A DNA stretch of 64,000 nucleotides from Cloacibacillus evryensis DSM 19522 (GTDB lineage: Bacteria > Synergistota > Synergistia > Synergistales > Synergistaceae). Under the pieces are notes generated by a model that saw only the letters and a program-made list of their open reading frames with translations, was not told where the DNA came from and searched no databases. The position numbers and the translations under genes were made by a program. Position 1 is the stretch's first letter. Each line of letters starts with the position of its first letter. Positions 1 through 7,331 of the stretch are shown here, piece by piece. The DNA is taken from positions 3,091,283 to 3,155,282 of the forward strand of contig NZ_KK073872.1 of assembly GCF_000585335.1 (NCBI RefSeq), in the 5' to 3' direction.

Positions 1-52
1 TCCGCGGCCCTTTAAGCTGGTGCGATGGGCTTCCGTGGTTTGCCCGGTAAGG

Positions 53-1105
53 CTACTTTTTCTTCGAATTGGCGCTGAGTTCTTTGACCATCATGTCGAC
101 TACCTGATTCCCGGCGATCTTGCGGATGCTGTCCCACTGCGGCTTGACGGAGGCGCGGAACTGACCGAAGGCCTTGTTGTCATATTCGATCAGAGTCATG
201 CCGCGTTTGAGGAGCTCCTTCTTCGATTTATCGGCGAGCTGCGGCATCGAGTTGCCGATCTCCGTCCTCGCCTTTTTCACGGCAAGCTCCAGAGCCTCGC
301 GGTATTCCTTCGGCAGTGAGTCATAGAACTTCTTGTTCATCACTATGTGCATGATATAGAGGTTGTGGTGCGTGGCGCAAAGGTACTTCTGTACCTCGTT
401 GAAATTGTTGGAGAGAACGATGTCATAGGGGTTTTCCTGCGCCTCGACGAGCTTCTGCTGCAGCGAAAGGTAGAGTTCGCCTATCGTAATCGGCGTAGGG
501 GCCGTTCCCATCGCCTTCCAGCCGACGACGAAATTGTTGGAGGGCAGGGTCCTGATCTTCATACCTTTGAAGTCCGCGGGGCCGTTGAGCTTTCTGTTCG
601 ACGTCGTCTCGCGGAAGGTCGCCCCCTGCATGTAGCCAAGAAGCTGGAAACCGGCCTTGTTGTATTTCTCCTGGAGGAACTTGTTCATCGGTCCGGCGTT
701 CAGCGTCTTATCGATCGTATTCTTGTCATAGGTGGAGAACATGAAGAGCATGTCGAAGACCGAGACTTCGGGTATGAAGTCCACCATCGAGTAGACCTGC
801 TCCGAGCTGATATTGACGCTGCCGTCCTGGAGCTGCTGCGCCGTCTCCTGCGCGGTGCCGAGCTGTGCCGCCGGCATCACCTCGATCGTCAGCTTGCCGC
901 CGGTCTCGGCTTCCGCGTATTTCTTGATAAGCTCCGCCATCAGGGCGTTCGCCTCGCTCTTGGGCGAGGTGTGCGGATAGAGCAGCGTCATCGGCTTGAG
1001 CTTCGCGTATTTCGCGGGATCGGCCGTCGCCGTTGAGAAAGAGGCCAGGACCATCGCCGCCGTCGCCAATATCATTGAAAGATAGAACATTTTTCCGTGC
1101 TTCAT
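53..1105 (-). CDS. TRAP transporter solute-binding protein, DctP family
   Basis: Periplasmic binding protein of a tripartite ATP-independent transporter, 350 aa, the usual family length. Residues 1-28 form a signal peptide (basic MKHGK, hydrophobic core, cut after ATA). The family's ligand-carboxylate arginine sits in GMKIRTLPSNN near residue 186, followed by the usual helix with QQKLVEAQENP. It is the third gene of a leftward operon after an isomerase and an SDR; DctQ and DctM partners would lie beyond the left edge. The ligand is probably a carboxylate such as a sugar acid or hydroxy acid, inferred from the neighbours. Confidence 0.9.
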   Translation of the reverse strand: MKHGKMFYLSMILATAAMVLASFSTATADPAKYAKLKPMTLLYPHTSPKSEANALMAELIKKYAEAETGGKLTIEVMPAAQLGTAQETAQQLQDGSVNISSEQVYSMVDFIPEVSVFDMLFMFSTYDKNTIDKTLNAGPMNKFLQEKYNKAGFQLLGYMQGATFRETTSNRKLNGPADFKGMKIRTLPSNNFVVGWKAMGTAPTPITIGELYLSLQQKLVEAQENPYDIVLSNNFNEVQKYLCATHHNLYIMHIVMNKKFYDSLPKEYREALELAVKKARTEIGNSMPQLADKSKKELLKRGMTLIEYDNKAFGQFRASVKPQWDSIRKIAGNQVVDMMVKELSANSKKK

Positions 1106-1160
1106 ATTATGTATCCTCCTGTTTTTTGAGATTAATAAAGAAAACGATTCACTGTTAAAG

Positions 1161-1931
1161 CTAACGGATAAGCCATCCCCCGGTAATAAGAGTCGTCTCG
1201 CCCGTTATATACGAGGATTTGTCCGACGCGCAGAAGACGAAGAAATCCGCCACCTCTTCGGGCGTGCCGAAACGTTTCGCGGGAATATCGTTGAGATTGC
1301 GTTTGTTGTAATATTCGTTGTTAGCCCCCGACATAGCGGTGGCGATCCTCCCGGGAGCGGCGGCGTTGACCGTGACGTTATATTCCGCAAGCTCGTAGGC
1401 CATCGAGCGTGTCAGCGATATTATTCCCGCTTTCGAGGCGGAATAGCAGGCCGCCGCGGGACCGTGTTCGCTGCCGGTAAGCCCTACGATAGAGGACATA
1501 TTGATTATTTTGCCGTATCTCTGCTCGATCATGTAACGGCTGACGAGCCGCGATACGTAGAACACGGAGTTAAGATTGACCTCCATGACTTCGCGCCATG
1601 TGTCGATCTCCAATTCGTAAAATGGGATTTTAAAACCGCCCGGTTTTTTCGGCGAGATCCCCGCAATATTTGCCAGAATATCGATCCTGCCAAGCAGTTC
1701 TGCCGATTGTTTTACAGCCGTCTCTACCTCGTCCGGCTTTGAAACGTCGCAGCGGATCGGATATGCCTTCACTCCCAGGGTTTCCGCCTCGGCGGCGACG
1801 GCGGCGTTCTTTTCGTCATTGCGGCCGTATATGACGACGTCCGCGCCCTCTTTTGCGTAGGCGAGGGTTATGGCTCTGCCGATTCCAGCGTTTCCGCCGC
1901 TTACGATCGCTTTTTTACCTTCAAGAATCAT
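1161..1931 (-). CDS. Short-chain dehydrogenase/reductase (SDR)
   Basis: NAD(P)-dependent oxidoreductase of the classical SDR family, 256 aa. The cofactor motif SGGNAGIG is at residues 11-18, NIAG near residue 88, and the catalytic Ser and YSASK near 146-167. The C-terminal TGGWLI resembles family ends that close the active site. It lies 32 bp downstream of the TIM-barrel isomerase and 55 bp upstream of the TRAP binding protein, so it probably oxidises or reduces a sugar acid or hydroxy acid imported by that transporter. The exact substrate cannot be read from sequence. Confidence 0.9.
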   Translation of the reverse strand: MILEGKKAIVSGGNAGIGRAITLAYAKEGADVVIYGRNDEKNAAVAAEAETLGVKAYPIRCDVSKPDEVETAVKQSAELLGRIDILANIAGISPKKPGGFKIPFYELEIDTWREVMEVNLNSVFYVSRLVSRYMIEQRYGKIINMSSIVGLTGSEHGPAAACYSASKAGIISLTRSMAYELAEYNVTVNAAAPGRIATAMSGANNEYYNKRNLNDIPAKRFGTPEEVADFFVFCASDKSSYITGETTLITGGWLIR

Positions 1932-1963
1932 TATTTTTTCACCTCCCGTTTTTTAAACAGATT

Positions 1964-2788
1964 TTATTCTGTTCCGTGCGCCTTGAAATATTCTTTCGCC
2001 GATTCCAGCGTGCGGCGCGCGTGCTCCACGGCTCCGATCCGGCGCACTCTCTCGACATGCGGCATCTCCACGCATAGGAGCACGTCGTCGTCGAGGTTCT
2101 TAACTATTCCGGCAATATCTATCGCGCCCTCTCCGGGATAGAGCCGTTCCGCCCTGCCAGTATGGACGAGGCTCTCCTTATCCGCCGGTATCTCTTCGCC
2201 GGCGTCACAAATATGGACGGTCCGGAACAGCTTTTTCGGAGTGCTCTTCAGCTCATCCAGCGTCACGCGCGACCGGTAAAAGTGCAGCGTGTCGAGAAGG
2301 ATGAGGGCGTTGCCCCTCTTCACCGTATCCAAAAGCTCTCTGGCGCTTTGAAGGTCCTTGACCTCCGCCCAGGTGACGAATTCAAGATTTACGCAGATGC
2401 CGTACTTAGCGGCAAGGTCGCAAAGTTCAGCGAACTTTTCCGTATAGAACGCCTTGTCGGGCGTCCAGATGTTCGTTATCACATTCTTCACGCCGAGCTT
2501 CGCGGCTGCCTCAAGGTGAGGTTCGTACTTCCTGACATCCGCCGTATTCGCGTCGATCTTGGCCAGTTCGATATCGTTGATCTTCATCCCCGTGTCTTTG
2601 AGCGCCTGCTCCGTCAATTTGAAGAGCTCGCTGTCGTTGGCAATATCGTGGTTCACCTCCCCGGGAAGCCCCTGGCTGATGGTGCGCAGGCTTACATAAT
2701 CGTAGCCGATGAGATGCGTATTATAGATCATCTCCGCCGGAGTCCACGGCAGCCACGTCAGGTGGGCTATGGAATACTTTCTCGTCAT
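1964..2788 (-). CDS. Sugar phosphate isomerase/epimerase family TIM-barrel protein
   Basis: Xylose-isomerase-like TIM barrel (AP endonuclease 2 superfamily), 274 aa. Probable metal ligands are visible in order: Glu in LEFVTWAE, Asp in LLDTLHF, His in HICD and Glu in CVEMPH. Such proteins isomerise, epimerise or dehydrate sugar and polyol derivatives. It is first gene of the leftward operon with the SDR and TRAP gene, with a good GGAGG site before ATG. A near-identical architecture occurs in the gene at 5185, so the two are paralogs in one locus. A promoter and a TTCCG-N5-CGGAA operator lie upstream. Confidence 0.85.
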   Translation of the reverse strand: MTRKYSIAHLTWLPWTPAEMIYNTHLIGYDYVSLRTISQGLPGEVNHDIANDSELFKLTEQALKDTGMKINDIELAKIDANTADVRKYEPHLEAAAKLGVKNVITNIWTPDKAFYTEKFAELCDLAAKYGICVNLEFVTWAEVKDLQSARELLDTVKRGNALILLDTLHFYRSRVTLDELKSTPKKLFRTVHICDAGEEIPADKESLVHTGRAERLYPGEGAIDIAGIVKNLDDDVLLCVEMPHVERVRRIGAVEHARRTLESAKEYFKAHGTE

Positions 2789-2881
2789 TTCAGTTCCTCC
2801 TTAGAAACGCTTTTTGGCAAATTGTTTCGCTTATGCCGTCGTTACCGCATTGATCTTTGGTTCTAATAGCAATACAAACCT

Positions 2882-2896
2882 TTCCGCAAAACGGAA
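2882..2896. promoter_or_regulatory. Inverted-repeat operator TTCCG-N5-CGGAA (copy 1)
   Basis: Perfect 5-5-5 inverted repeat TTCCGCAAAACGGAA in the leader of the isomerase gene, 30 nt downstream of the predicted -10. The same motif recurs at 6142 and, with one mismatch, at 6038. The nearby GntR regulator is the likely binder (inference). Confidence 0.6.
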
Positions 2897-2925
2897 TTTA
2901 AAATCAAACATTGGAATTTGAGTAT

Positions 2926-2954
2926 AAGATAAATGGTGGGCATAGCGTTGTCAA
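2926..2954 (-). promoter_or_regulatory. Sigma-70-type promoter of the isomerase-SDR-TRAP operon
   Basis: On the minus strand TTGACA (2949-2954), 17-bp spacer, then TATCTT (2926-2931). A TATACT lies 5 bp further on. It points at the gene starting at 2788. Confidence 0.5.
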
Positions 2955-3095
2955 GGCGTCGGACTTTAAAAAATTCTTCCGGCGGTAAAAAAAACAAAAC
3001 AACTCTTTGTATTTTTTTACGTTCATTGTTTTATAAAAAATACCAATAAACATTGAACTATCTTTATATTGAACGTGAAACGTCCCATATAAAGA

Positions 3096-3135
3096 CATCG
3101 GGCCGCGGAAATTCTGCCTCTTCCGCGGCCCGATG
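3096..3135 (-). terminator. Strong hairpin downstream of the GntR gene
   Basis: A perfect 15-bp stem (CATCGGGCCGCGGAA with its complement) around a 10-nt loop, followed on the minus strand by TCTTTAT. It lies 21 bp past the stop of the GntR gene and separates it from the next operon. Bases 1-10 of the window (TCCGCGGCCC) repeat part of one arm, so a related hairpin may follow the TRAP gene. Confidence 0.65.
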
Positions 3136-3156
3136 CGTTCTTTCAGCCTGTTCTTT

Positions 3157-3822
3157 CTATATTTCGTTATGGTAAGTCTCAACGATTTGCCGGCAATGCC
3201 TGTTGATGCACTCAAGAGCCTTTTCCAGGTCGGCCCGCCAGAAAGCCTCTATCAATATACGGTGCTCCTCCATAATATCATCCGGAGAGCGGCGTTTCCG
3301 CACGGACTGCACTACGAGCCGCGTCATATCGTCACATATCATGCCCCAGAGAGGGCACAGCTTCGTAACACCGAGGAATTCAATGATAGAGGTGTGGAAC
3401 TGCATATCTTTTTTCATAAATTCGACGGGATTGTCTTTCACCTTTTCCATCTCGTCCGCGATGGACACAAGCTGGCCGGCGAGCACCTGCGGGCGCTTGG
3501 TGGTGATTATCTTTCTCACGATGAACGGCTCGATCATCTCGCGCAGCAGGAAGAGCTGATACTCGTCGTCGGAATTGACCTCGGAGACGACGATCCCCCT
3601 ATGCTCGCGCCACAACACCCAGCCCTCCTGCGAAAGGCGTTTCAGCGCGTCGCGTATCGGGGTGCGGCTGACCCCCATTTCGGCGGCAAGCGCCCTGTCC
3701 ATCAGCTGATTGCCGGGAGCCAGCTCGCCGTCGATTATCTTCTTTTTTATCGCTTCGTAGACGTAATTGGAAAGACTCTCCGATTTCTTCTTAGAAGCAT
3801 CCGTACCATCCTGCTTGTACAA
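3157..3822 (-). CDS. GntR family transcriptional regulator, FCD domain
   Basis: FadR-subfamily repressor or activator, 221 aa. Winged helix at about residues 18-80 with SRTPIRDALKRL, then an all-helical FCD ligand domain to the end. The start is TTG at 3822, chosen because AGGGGG lies 7 nt before it and no ATG fits. It sits between two halves of the locus it probably controls (isomerase operon at 1964 and isomerase/HMG-CoA-lyase genes at 5185-7208). The repeated TTCCG-N5-CGGAA motif is the best candidate for its operator; the ligand is probably a carboxylate. Confidence 0.88.
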   Translation of the reverse strand: MYKQDGTDASKKKSESLSNYVYEAIKKKIIDGELAPGNQLMDRALAAEMGVSRTPIRDALKRLSQEGWVLWREHRGIVVSEVNSDDEYQLFLLREMIEPFIVRKIITTKRPQVLAGQLVSIADEMEKVKDNPVEFMKKDMQFHTSIIEFLGVTKLCPLWGMICDDMTRLVVQSVRKRRSPDDIMEEHRILIEAFWRADLEKALECINRHCRQIVETYHNEI

Positions 3823-3897
3823 AGGATTCGCCCCCTGTGTTTTTGTTTTGAGCCAAAGACACTTTCCTTTAAAGCCGGCCTTTTTTACTTAAACAGC

Positions 3898-3923
3898 GTG
3901 TTGTATTAAATATTATACAACAC
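3898..3923. promoter_or_regulatory. 26-bp palindrome between the GntR and MFS genes
   Basis: Arms GTGTTGTAT and ATACAACAC (9 bp, perfect) enclose the 8-bp spacer TAAATATT. GTTGTAT/ATACAAC half-sites resemble known operators of FCD-type GntR proteins. It lies 76 bp upstream of the GntR start and just after the MFS stop, so autoregulation is plausible; a role as MFS terminator is the alternative. Confidence 0.45.
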
Positions 3924-3933
3924 GGCCAGCCCT

Positions 3934-5163
3934 TCACGCGGATTTAAACGAATTTACCTTCGTTATCAGCCAGAAGGCCCAGCCCTGCAGGAGGACGATC
4001 AGGAAAAAGCCGGAGAGGAAGCCGAGATTGGTGTAGCCGCCGGCCGGGGCTTTGAAGAGGTCGAGGCATACCCCCGTGCCCCACTGAAAGATTATCACCA
4101 TGAGATAGAGAAACATGTTTATAACGCCGATAGTGCCGCCGTTCTGGCTCAGCGGCACCAGGCTGCGCACCGCGCTGCCCATGAAGACATAGCCGCAGCC
4201 GTTGAAGAAGCCGATCAGGAATCCCGCCGCCCCGAAGAGCGCTGCGGAGCCGGAAAAGAGAGACAGCAAAAGCCACAGCAGCCAGCTCGCCTGAGTCAGC
4301 AGGCAGACGGTGAAGAAACTCCGTTTCTCATTGCGGCAGCACCTGACGAGCCAGCCGCCGAAGGCAGGGCCGGCCACCATGCCGAAACTTATCCAGGTCG
4401 CGCAGAGGTAGGCCGTGCCGAGCGGCATTCCAGCGGCGGTCTGGAGCCAGGCGACCGCCCACAGCCCCTGCAGCGCGGCGGCGGCCGCCGCCGATACGCC
4501 CCAGGTGTACATCACGACGCGCAGGGGGAATTTTTTCCAGATATTTTTAGAGACGGTCCACAGCTCACTGAATACGGCGGCTGGGTCCACCGAGCCGTCG
4601 GCCGGCCTTGTCAGCGGGTCGTCCTTTCTGAAACAGAGCAGCGCCGCGCCGAGCGCCAGCGCAAAGAGGCCGAGCACGCAAAAAACGCCGCGCGAACCGA
4701 TCAGCTTCATGGCGAAGCCAAGCGGCGCGACGGCGATTATCGTCCCGGAATGGCCGACGACCATCGAGAGGCCGACGTATCCTCCGTAGTCTTTCTGCGG
4801 AAAACTCACGGCGCAGTATGTGAGTATCCCCGTGAAGGCGCTTGAAAGGCCAAGGCCGCAGAGGGCGCGCCCCAGCCCGATGGCGGCGGCGGTGCCGGAA
4901 AACATCATTATGAAGGAGCCGCAGGCGGCGACAAGCAGCGCCGTACCGCAGCAGCGAAACGCCCCGCGCCTGTCGATAAGCACTCCCCAGAGGCCGAAAC
5001 TCAAACCGTAAGTGTAGAAGAAGAGGCTTGAGAGGAAGCCGATGGTGGAGGCTGAGAGCCCCAGAGATTCACCGAGCGGAGGAAGCACCACCACCCCGGA
5101 TATCCGCATCAGGTTGCTCAGCATGAAGCCAAGCAGCAGTATGACAAAAAAGAGACGCTTCAT
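3934..5163 (-). CDS. Major facilitator superfamily transporter
   Basis: MFS carrier of 409 aa with about twelve hydrophobic segments and no signal peptide. The first loop carries GVLIDRRGAFR, a form of the MFS motif A (GxLxDRxGRR). It belongs to the general organic-acid and sugar carrier part of the family. It follows the isomerase gene at 5185 by 21 bp and is probably co-transcribed with it, which suggests uptake of the same substrate class handled by the TRAP system. The substrate itself is not identifiable. Confidence 0.85.
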   Translation of the reverse strand: MKRLFFVILLLGFMLSNLMRISGVVVLPPLGESLGLSASTIGFLSSLFFYTYGLSFGLWGVLIDRRGAFRCCGTALLVAACGSFIMMFSGTAAAIGLGRALCGLGLSSAFTGILTYCAVSFPQKDYGGYVGLSMVVGHSGTIIAVAPLGFAMKLIGSRGVFCVLGLFALALGAALLCFRKDDPLTRPADGSVDPAAVFSELWTVSKNIWKKFPLRVVMYTWGVSAAAAAALQGLWAVAWLQTAAGMPLGTAYLCATWISFGMVAGPAFGGWLVRCCRNEKRSFFTVCLLTQASWLLWLLLSLFSGSAALFGAAGFLIGFFNGCGYVFMGSAVRSLVPLSQNGGTIGVINMFLYLMVIIFQWGTGVCLDLFKAPAGGYTNLGFLSGFFLIVLLQGWAFWLITKVNSFKSA

Positions 5164-5184
5164 CCGCGCGGCCTCAGGCGCCCT

Positions 5185-6012
5185 CTATTCGGCGCCGTTG
5201 TTCTTCAAATATTCCTTCGCCGTCTCAAGGCAGCGGCGGGCATGTTCCGTGTAGCCGTACTTTTCAACGCGCGCGAGGTGCGGCAGTTCGATGGAGAGCA
5301 CCGTGTCGGGACGCAGCGCCTTCACCATATCGGCGATGTTGATCGCGCCCTCGCCGACATAATAGCGGGCGTCGCGTCCCGTGTAGATGAGCGCCTCCTT
5401 ATCGTCGCGCGCGGGGATCTCCGCCGGGCCGTCGCAGATATGGGCCATGTCGAAGAGCTCCTTCGGGCAGGCGGCGAGTTCTTCGACGGAGACCTTCGAG
5501 CGCCAGGTGTGGAGCGTGTCCACCATCAGGCGCGCGTTCGGGCGCTTCACCGTATTGAGAAGCTCAAGCGCGCCGCCGAGGTTCCATACACCGGCCCAGG
5601 TTACGAATTCAAGGTTCACCGTCAGCCCGTACTGCGCCGCGAGGTCGCAGAGCGCGGCGAATTGCGCCGTGTAATATTCCTTGTCGTCGGTCCAGACGCT
5701 GCTGATCACGCCCTTCGCGCCAAGCGAGGCTCCAGATTCAAAGGCCGCCTCGTAGCTCTTGACGTCGACGCCGGCGACGACGCGCGCGAGCTCTATGTCA
5801 TGTATCGCGATCCCGGTCTCGCCGAGCGCCTCTTTGAGCGCCTTATAGCGCTCGCCCCCGAGAGGGATGCTGAAATCCCTTTCGCCCTTGACCCCCATAT
5901 TGATGTTGCGGATGCTGATGTAATCATATCCGATGAGCGCGGCGTTATAGGCCATCTCCACGGGAGACCAGCCGAGGACGGTGAGATGAGCGAGAGAATA
6001 CTTATGTGCCAT
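5185..6012 (-). CDS. Sugar phosphate isomerase/epimerase family TIM-barrel protein (paralog)
   Basis: TIM-barrel isomerase of 275 aa, colinear with the protein at 1964: shared opening KYSLAHLT, metal-ligand segments LEFVTWAG, MVDTLHTW, HICDGPAEIP and IELPH, and the ending HARRCLETAKEYLKNNGAE. ATG at 6012 is used because AGGAGG lies 7 nt before it; an upstream in-frame ATG at 6063 lacks such a site. Divergent from the HMG-CoA-lyase gene; the shared interval holds two operators. It probably works on a related intermediate of the same pathway. Confidence 0.87.
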   Translation of the reverse strand: MAHKYSLAHLTVLGWSPVEMAYNAALIGYDYISIRNINMGVKGERDFSIPLGGERYKALKEALGETGIAIHDIELARVVAGVDVKSYEAAFESGASLGAKGVISSVWTDDKEYYTAQFAALCDLAAQYGLTVNLEFVTWAGVWNLGGALELLNTVKRPNARLMVDTLHTWRSKVSVEELAACPKELFDMAHICDGPAEIPARDDKEALIYTGRDARYYVGEGAINIADMVKALRPDTVLSIELPHLARVEKYGYTEHARRCLETAKEYLKNNGAE

Positions 6013-6037
6013 GATTTTTCCTCCTACAATATTTAAA

Positions 6038-6052
6038 TTTCGCATAACGGAA
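6038..6052. promoter_or_regulatory. Inverted-repeat operator (copy 2, one mismatch)
   Basis: TTTCGCATAACGGAA matches TTCCG-N5-CGGAA at 9 of 10 arm positions. It is 29 nt downstream of the predicted -10 of the leftward promoter, the same spacing as copy 1 has to its promoter. Confidence 0.55.
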
Positions 6053-6080
6053 AATATTACCATTTATCAGGAACAGCTAC

Positions 6081-6109
6081 ACAATAATAATTCTTCAGCC
6101 TTTTGTCAA
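6081..6109 (-). promoter_or_regulatory. Promoter of the isomerase-MFS operon
   Basis: Minus strand TTGACA (6104-6109), 17-bp spacer, TATTGT (6081-6086). The -35 is consensus; the -10 matches 4 of 6. Confidence 0.45.
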
Positions 6110-6141
6110 GCCATTTTCTGATTTCAAAGAGAAATATTGTT

Positions 6142-6156
6142 TTCCGGTATACGGAA
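6142..6156. promoter_or_regulatory. Inverted-repeat operator TTCCG-N5-CGGAA (copy 3)
   Basis: Perfect repeat TTCCGGTATACGGAA, ending 11 bp before the -35 of the rightward promoter. From this position it could serve activation of the HMG-CoA-lyase gene or repression of the leftward one. Confidence 0.6.
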
Positions 6157-6167
6157 TTAAATACTAC

Positions 6168-6196
6168 TTGACAGAATATAATTAGAGGAGTAAAGT
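6168..6196 (+). promoter_or_regulatory. Promoter of the HMG-CoA-lyase gene
   Basis: TTGACA (6168-6173), 17-bp spacer, TAAAGT (6191-6196), 73 bp before the start codon. Confidence 0.5.
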
Positions 6197-6269
6197 TGGG
6201 GCATCAGATGAAATCAACGTAAGGGCAATAAATATATATTTCTATTCTGAAGATAGGAGTGTTATAAAA

Positions 6270-7208
6270 ATGTCAATGAACTGGCCGGAAAAGGTAATAT
6301 TCTGCGAGGTGGGGCCGCGCGACGGGCTGCAAAACGAAAAAACGATGCTCTCCGTAGATCAGAAGGTCGCGCTAATCGAGGGCACTGCCGGCGCCGGCGT
6401 ACCGATCATCGAGGTCGGCTCCTTCGTCCACCCGAAGGCCGTGCCGCAGATGGCAGACACCGACGAAGTGGCGCGGAGGATACGTCATCTTCCGGGAGTC
6501 GAATACCGCTGCCTCGTCGCGAATAAAAAGGGCGTGGAGCGCGCGCTCGCCGCGGGCATCACAAAGGTAAAGCTCACCCTCTCGGCCAGCGAATCCCACG
6601 CGCGGGCAAACCTCAAAAAATCGATCGCCGAGCTGCTCGACGGCTTCAAAGAATGCGTCGCTTTCGCGCACGAAAACGGCGCGGAGGTATCGGGCGCGAT
6701 CTCCACGGCCTTCGGCTGCCCATTCGAGGGGAAAATATCCCCGCTGAAGCTCGTCGAGATCACGGAAAAATTTCAGGAGCTTGGCATCACGGAGCTTTCA
6801 ATGTCGGACACCACCGGCATGGCCAACCCGCGCCAGGTCTACGACACCGCGTCGTTCATGCGCGGGAAGTTCCCCGAGGTACGCTGGTTCCTTCATTTCC
6901 ACAACACGCGCGGCATGGCGCTCGCCAATATGGTTGCGGGGCTCAATGCCGGGATCGTCCGTTACGACGCCTCGCTCGCGGGCCTCGGCGGCTGTCCCTT
7001 CGCCCCCGGAGCCTCCGGCAACGTCGCCTCGGAAGATATGCTCCACATGCTCTCCGAAATGGGCATCAAGACCGGCATCGACCTCGATAAGATGATCGCC
7101 CTTGCCAGGCAGCTTCAGCAGTGGGTCGGCCACTGCACTGACAGCTCCGTGCTGCGCGCCGGCAAAAACTCCGATCTCATCAGCCTCTCGGCGACGAAAA
7201 AGCAGTAA
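6270..7208 (+). CDS. Hydroxymethylglutaryl-CoA lyase family aldolase
   Basis: DRE-TIM metallolyase, 312 aa. It has GPRDGLQN at residues 15-22 (catalytic Arg and Asp), the metal-binding H-x-H in HFHNTRG near 212-218, and GLGGCPFAPGASGN near 244-257 with the catalytic loop Cys and metal-binding Asn. Family members cleave 3-hydroxy-3-methylglutaryl-CoA to acetoacetate and acetyl-CoA, or related 3-hydroxyacyl substrates. No CoA ligase or CoA transferase is nearby. It stands alone on the plus strand, facing the isomerase gene, so it may serve as the aldolytic step of the sugar-acid locus. Start chosen for AGGAG 10 nt upstream. Confidence 0.87.
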   Translation: MSMNWPEKVIFCEVGPRDGLQNEKTMLSVDQKVALIEGTAGAGVPIIEVGSFVHPKAVPQMADTDEVARRIRHLPGVEYRCLVANKKGVERALAAGITKVKLTLSASESHARANLKKSIAELLDGFKECVAFAHENGAEVSGAISTAFGCPFEGKISPLKLVEITEKFQELGITELSMSDTTGMANPRQVYDTASFMRGKFPEVRWFLHFHNTRGMALANMVAGLNAGIVRYDASLAGLGGCPFAPGASGNVASEDMLHMLSEMGIKTGIDLDKMIALARQLQQWVGHCTDSSVLRAGKNSDLISLSATKKQ

Positions 7209-7276
7209 CGTCTCCGCAAAAAAGCCAACCACGAGGAAATAGAAGCATATTTCCGTTTTCAAAAAACCCCTCCCCT

Positions 7277-7317
7277 ATAAAAAGAGCCGCCCCCGTGCCG
7301 GGAGCGGCTCTTTTTAT
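7277..7317. terminator. Bidirectional terminator between convergent genes
   Basis: A perfect 14-bp stem ATAAAAAGAGCCGC paired with its complement, with an A-run on one side and a T-run on the other. It serves both the lyase gene and the converging lipoprotein gene. Confidence 0.9.
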
Positions 7318-7331
7318 TTAAAACGTCCGGC

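Noticed and set aside
1-52. TCCGCGGCCC at the left edge as a terminator arm
   Set aside because: Only one arm is in the window, so the hairpin cannot be confirmed.
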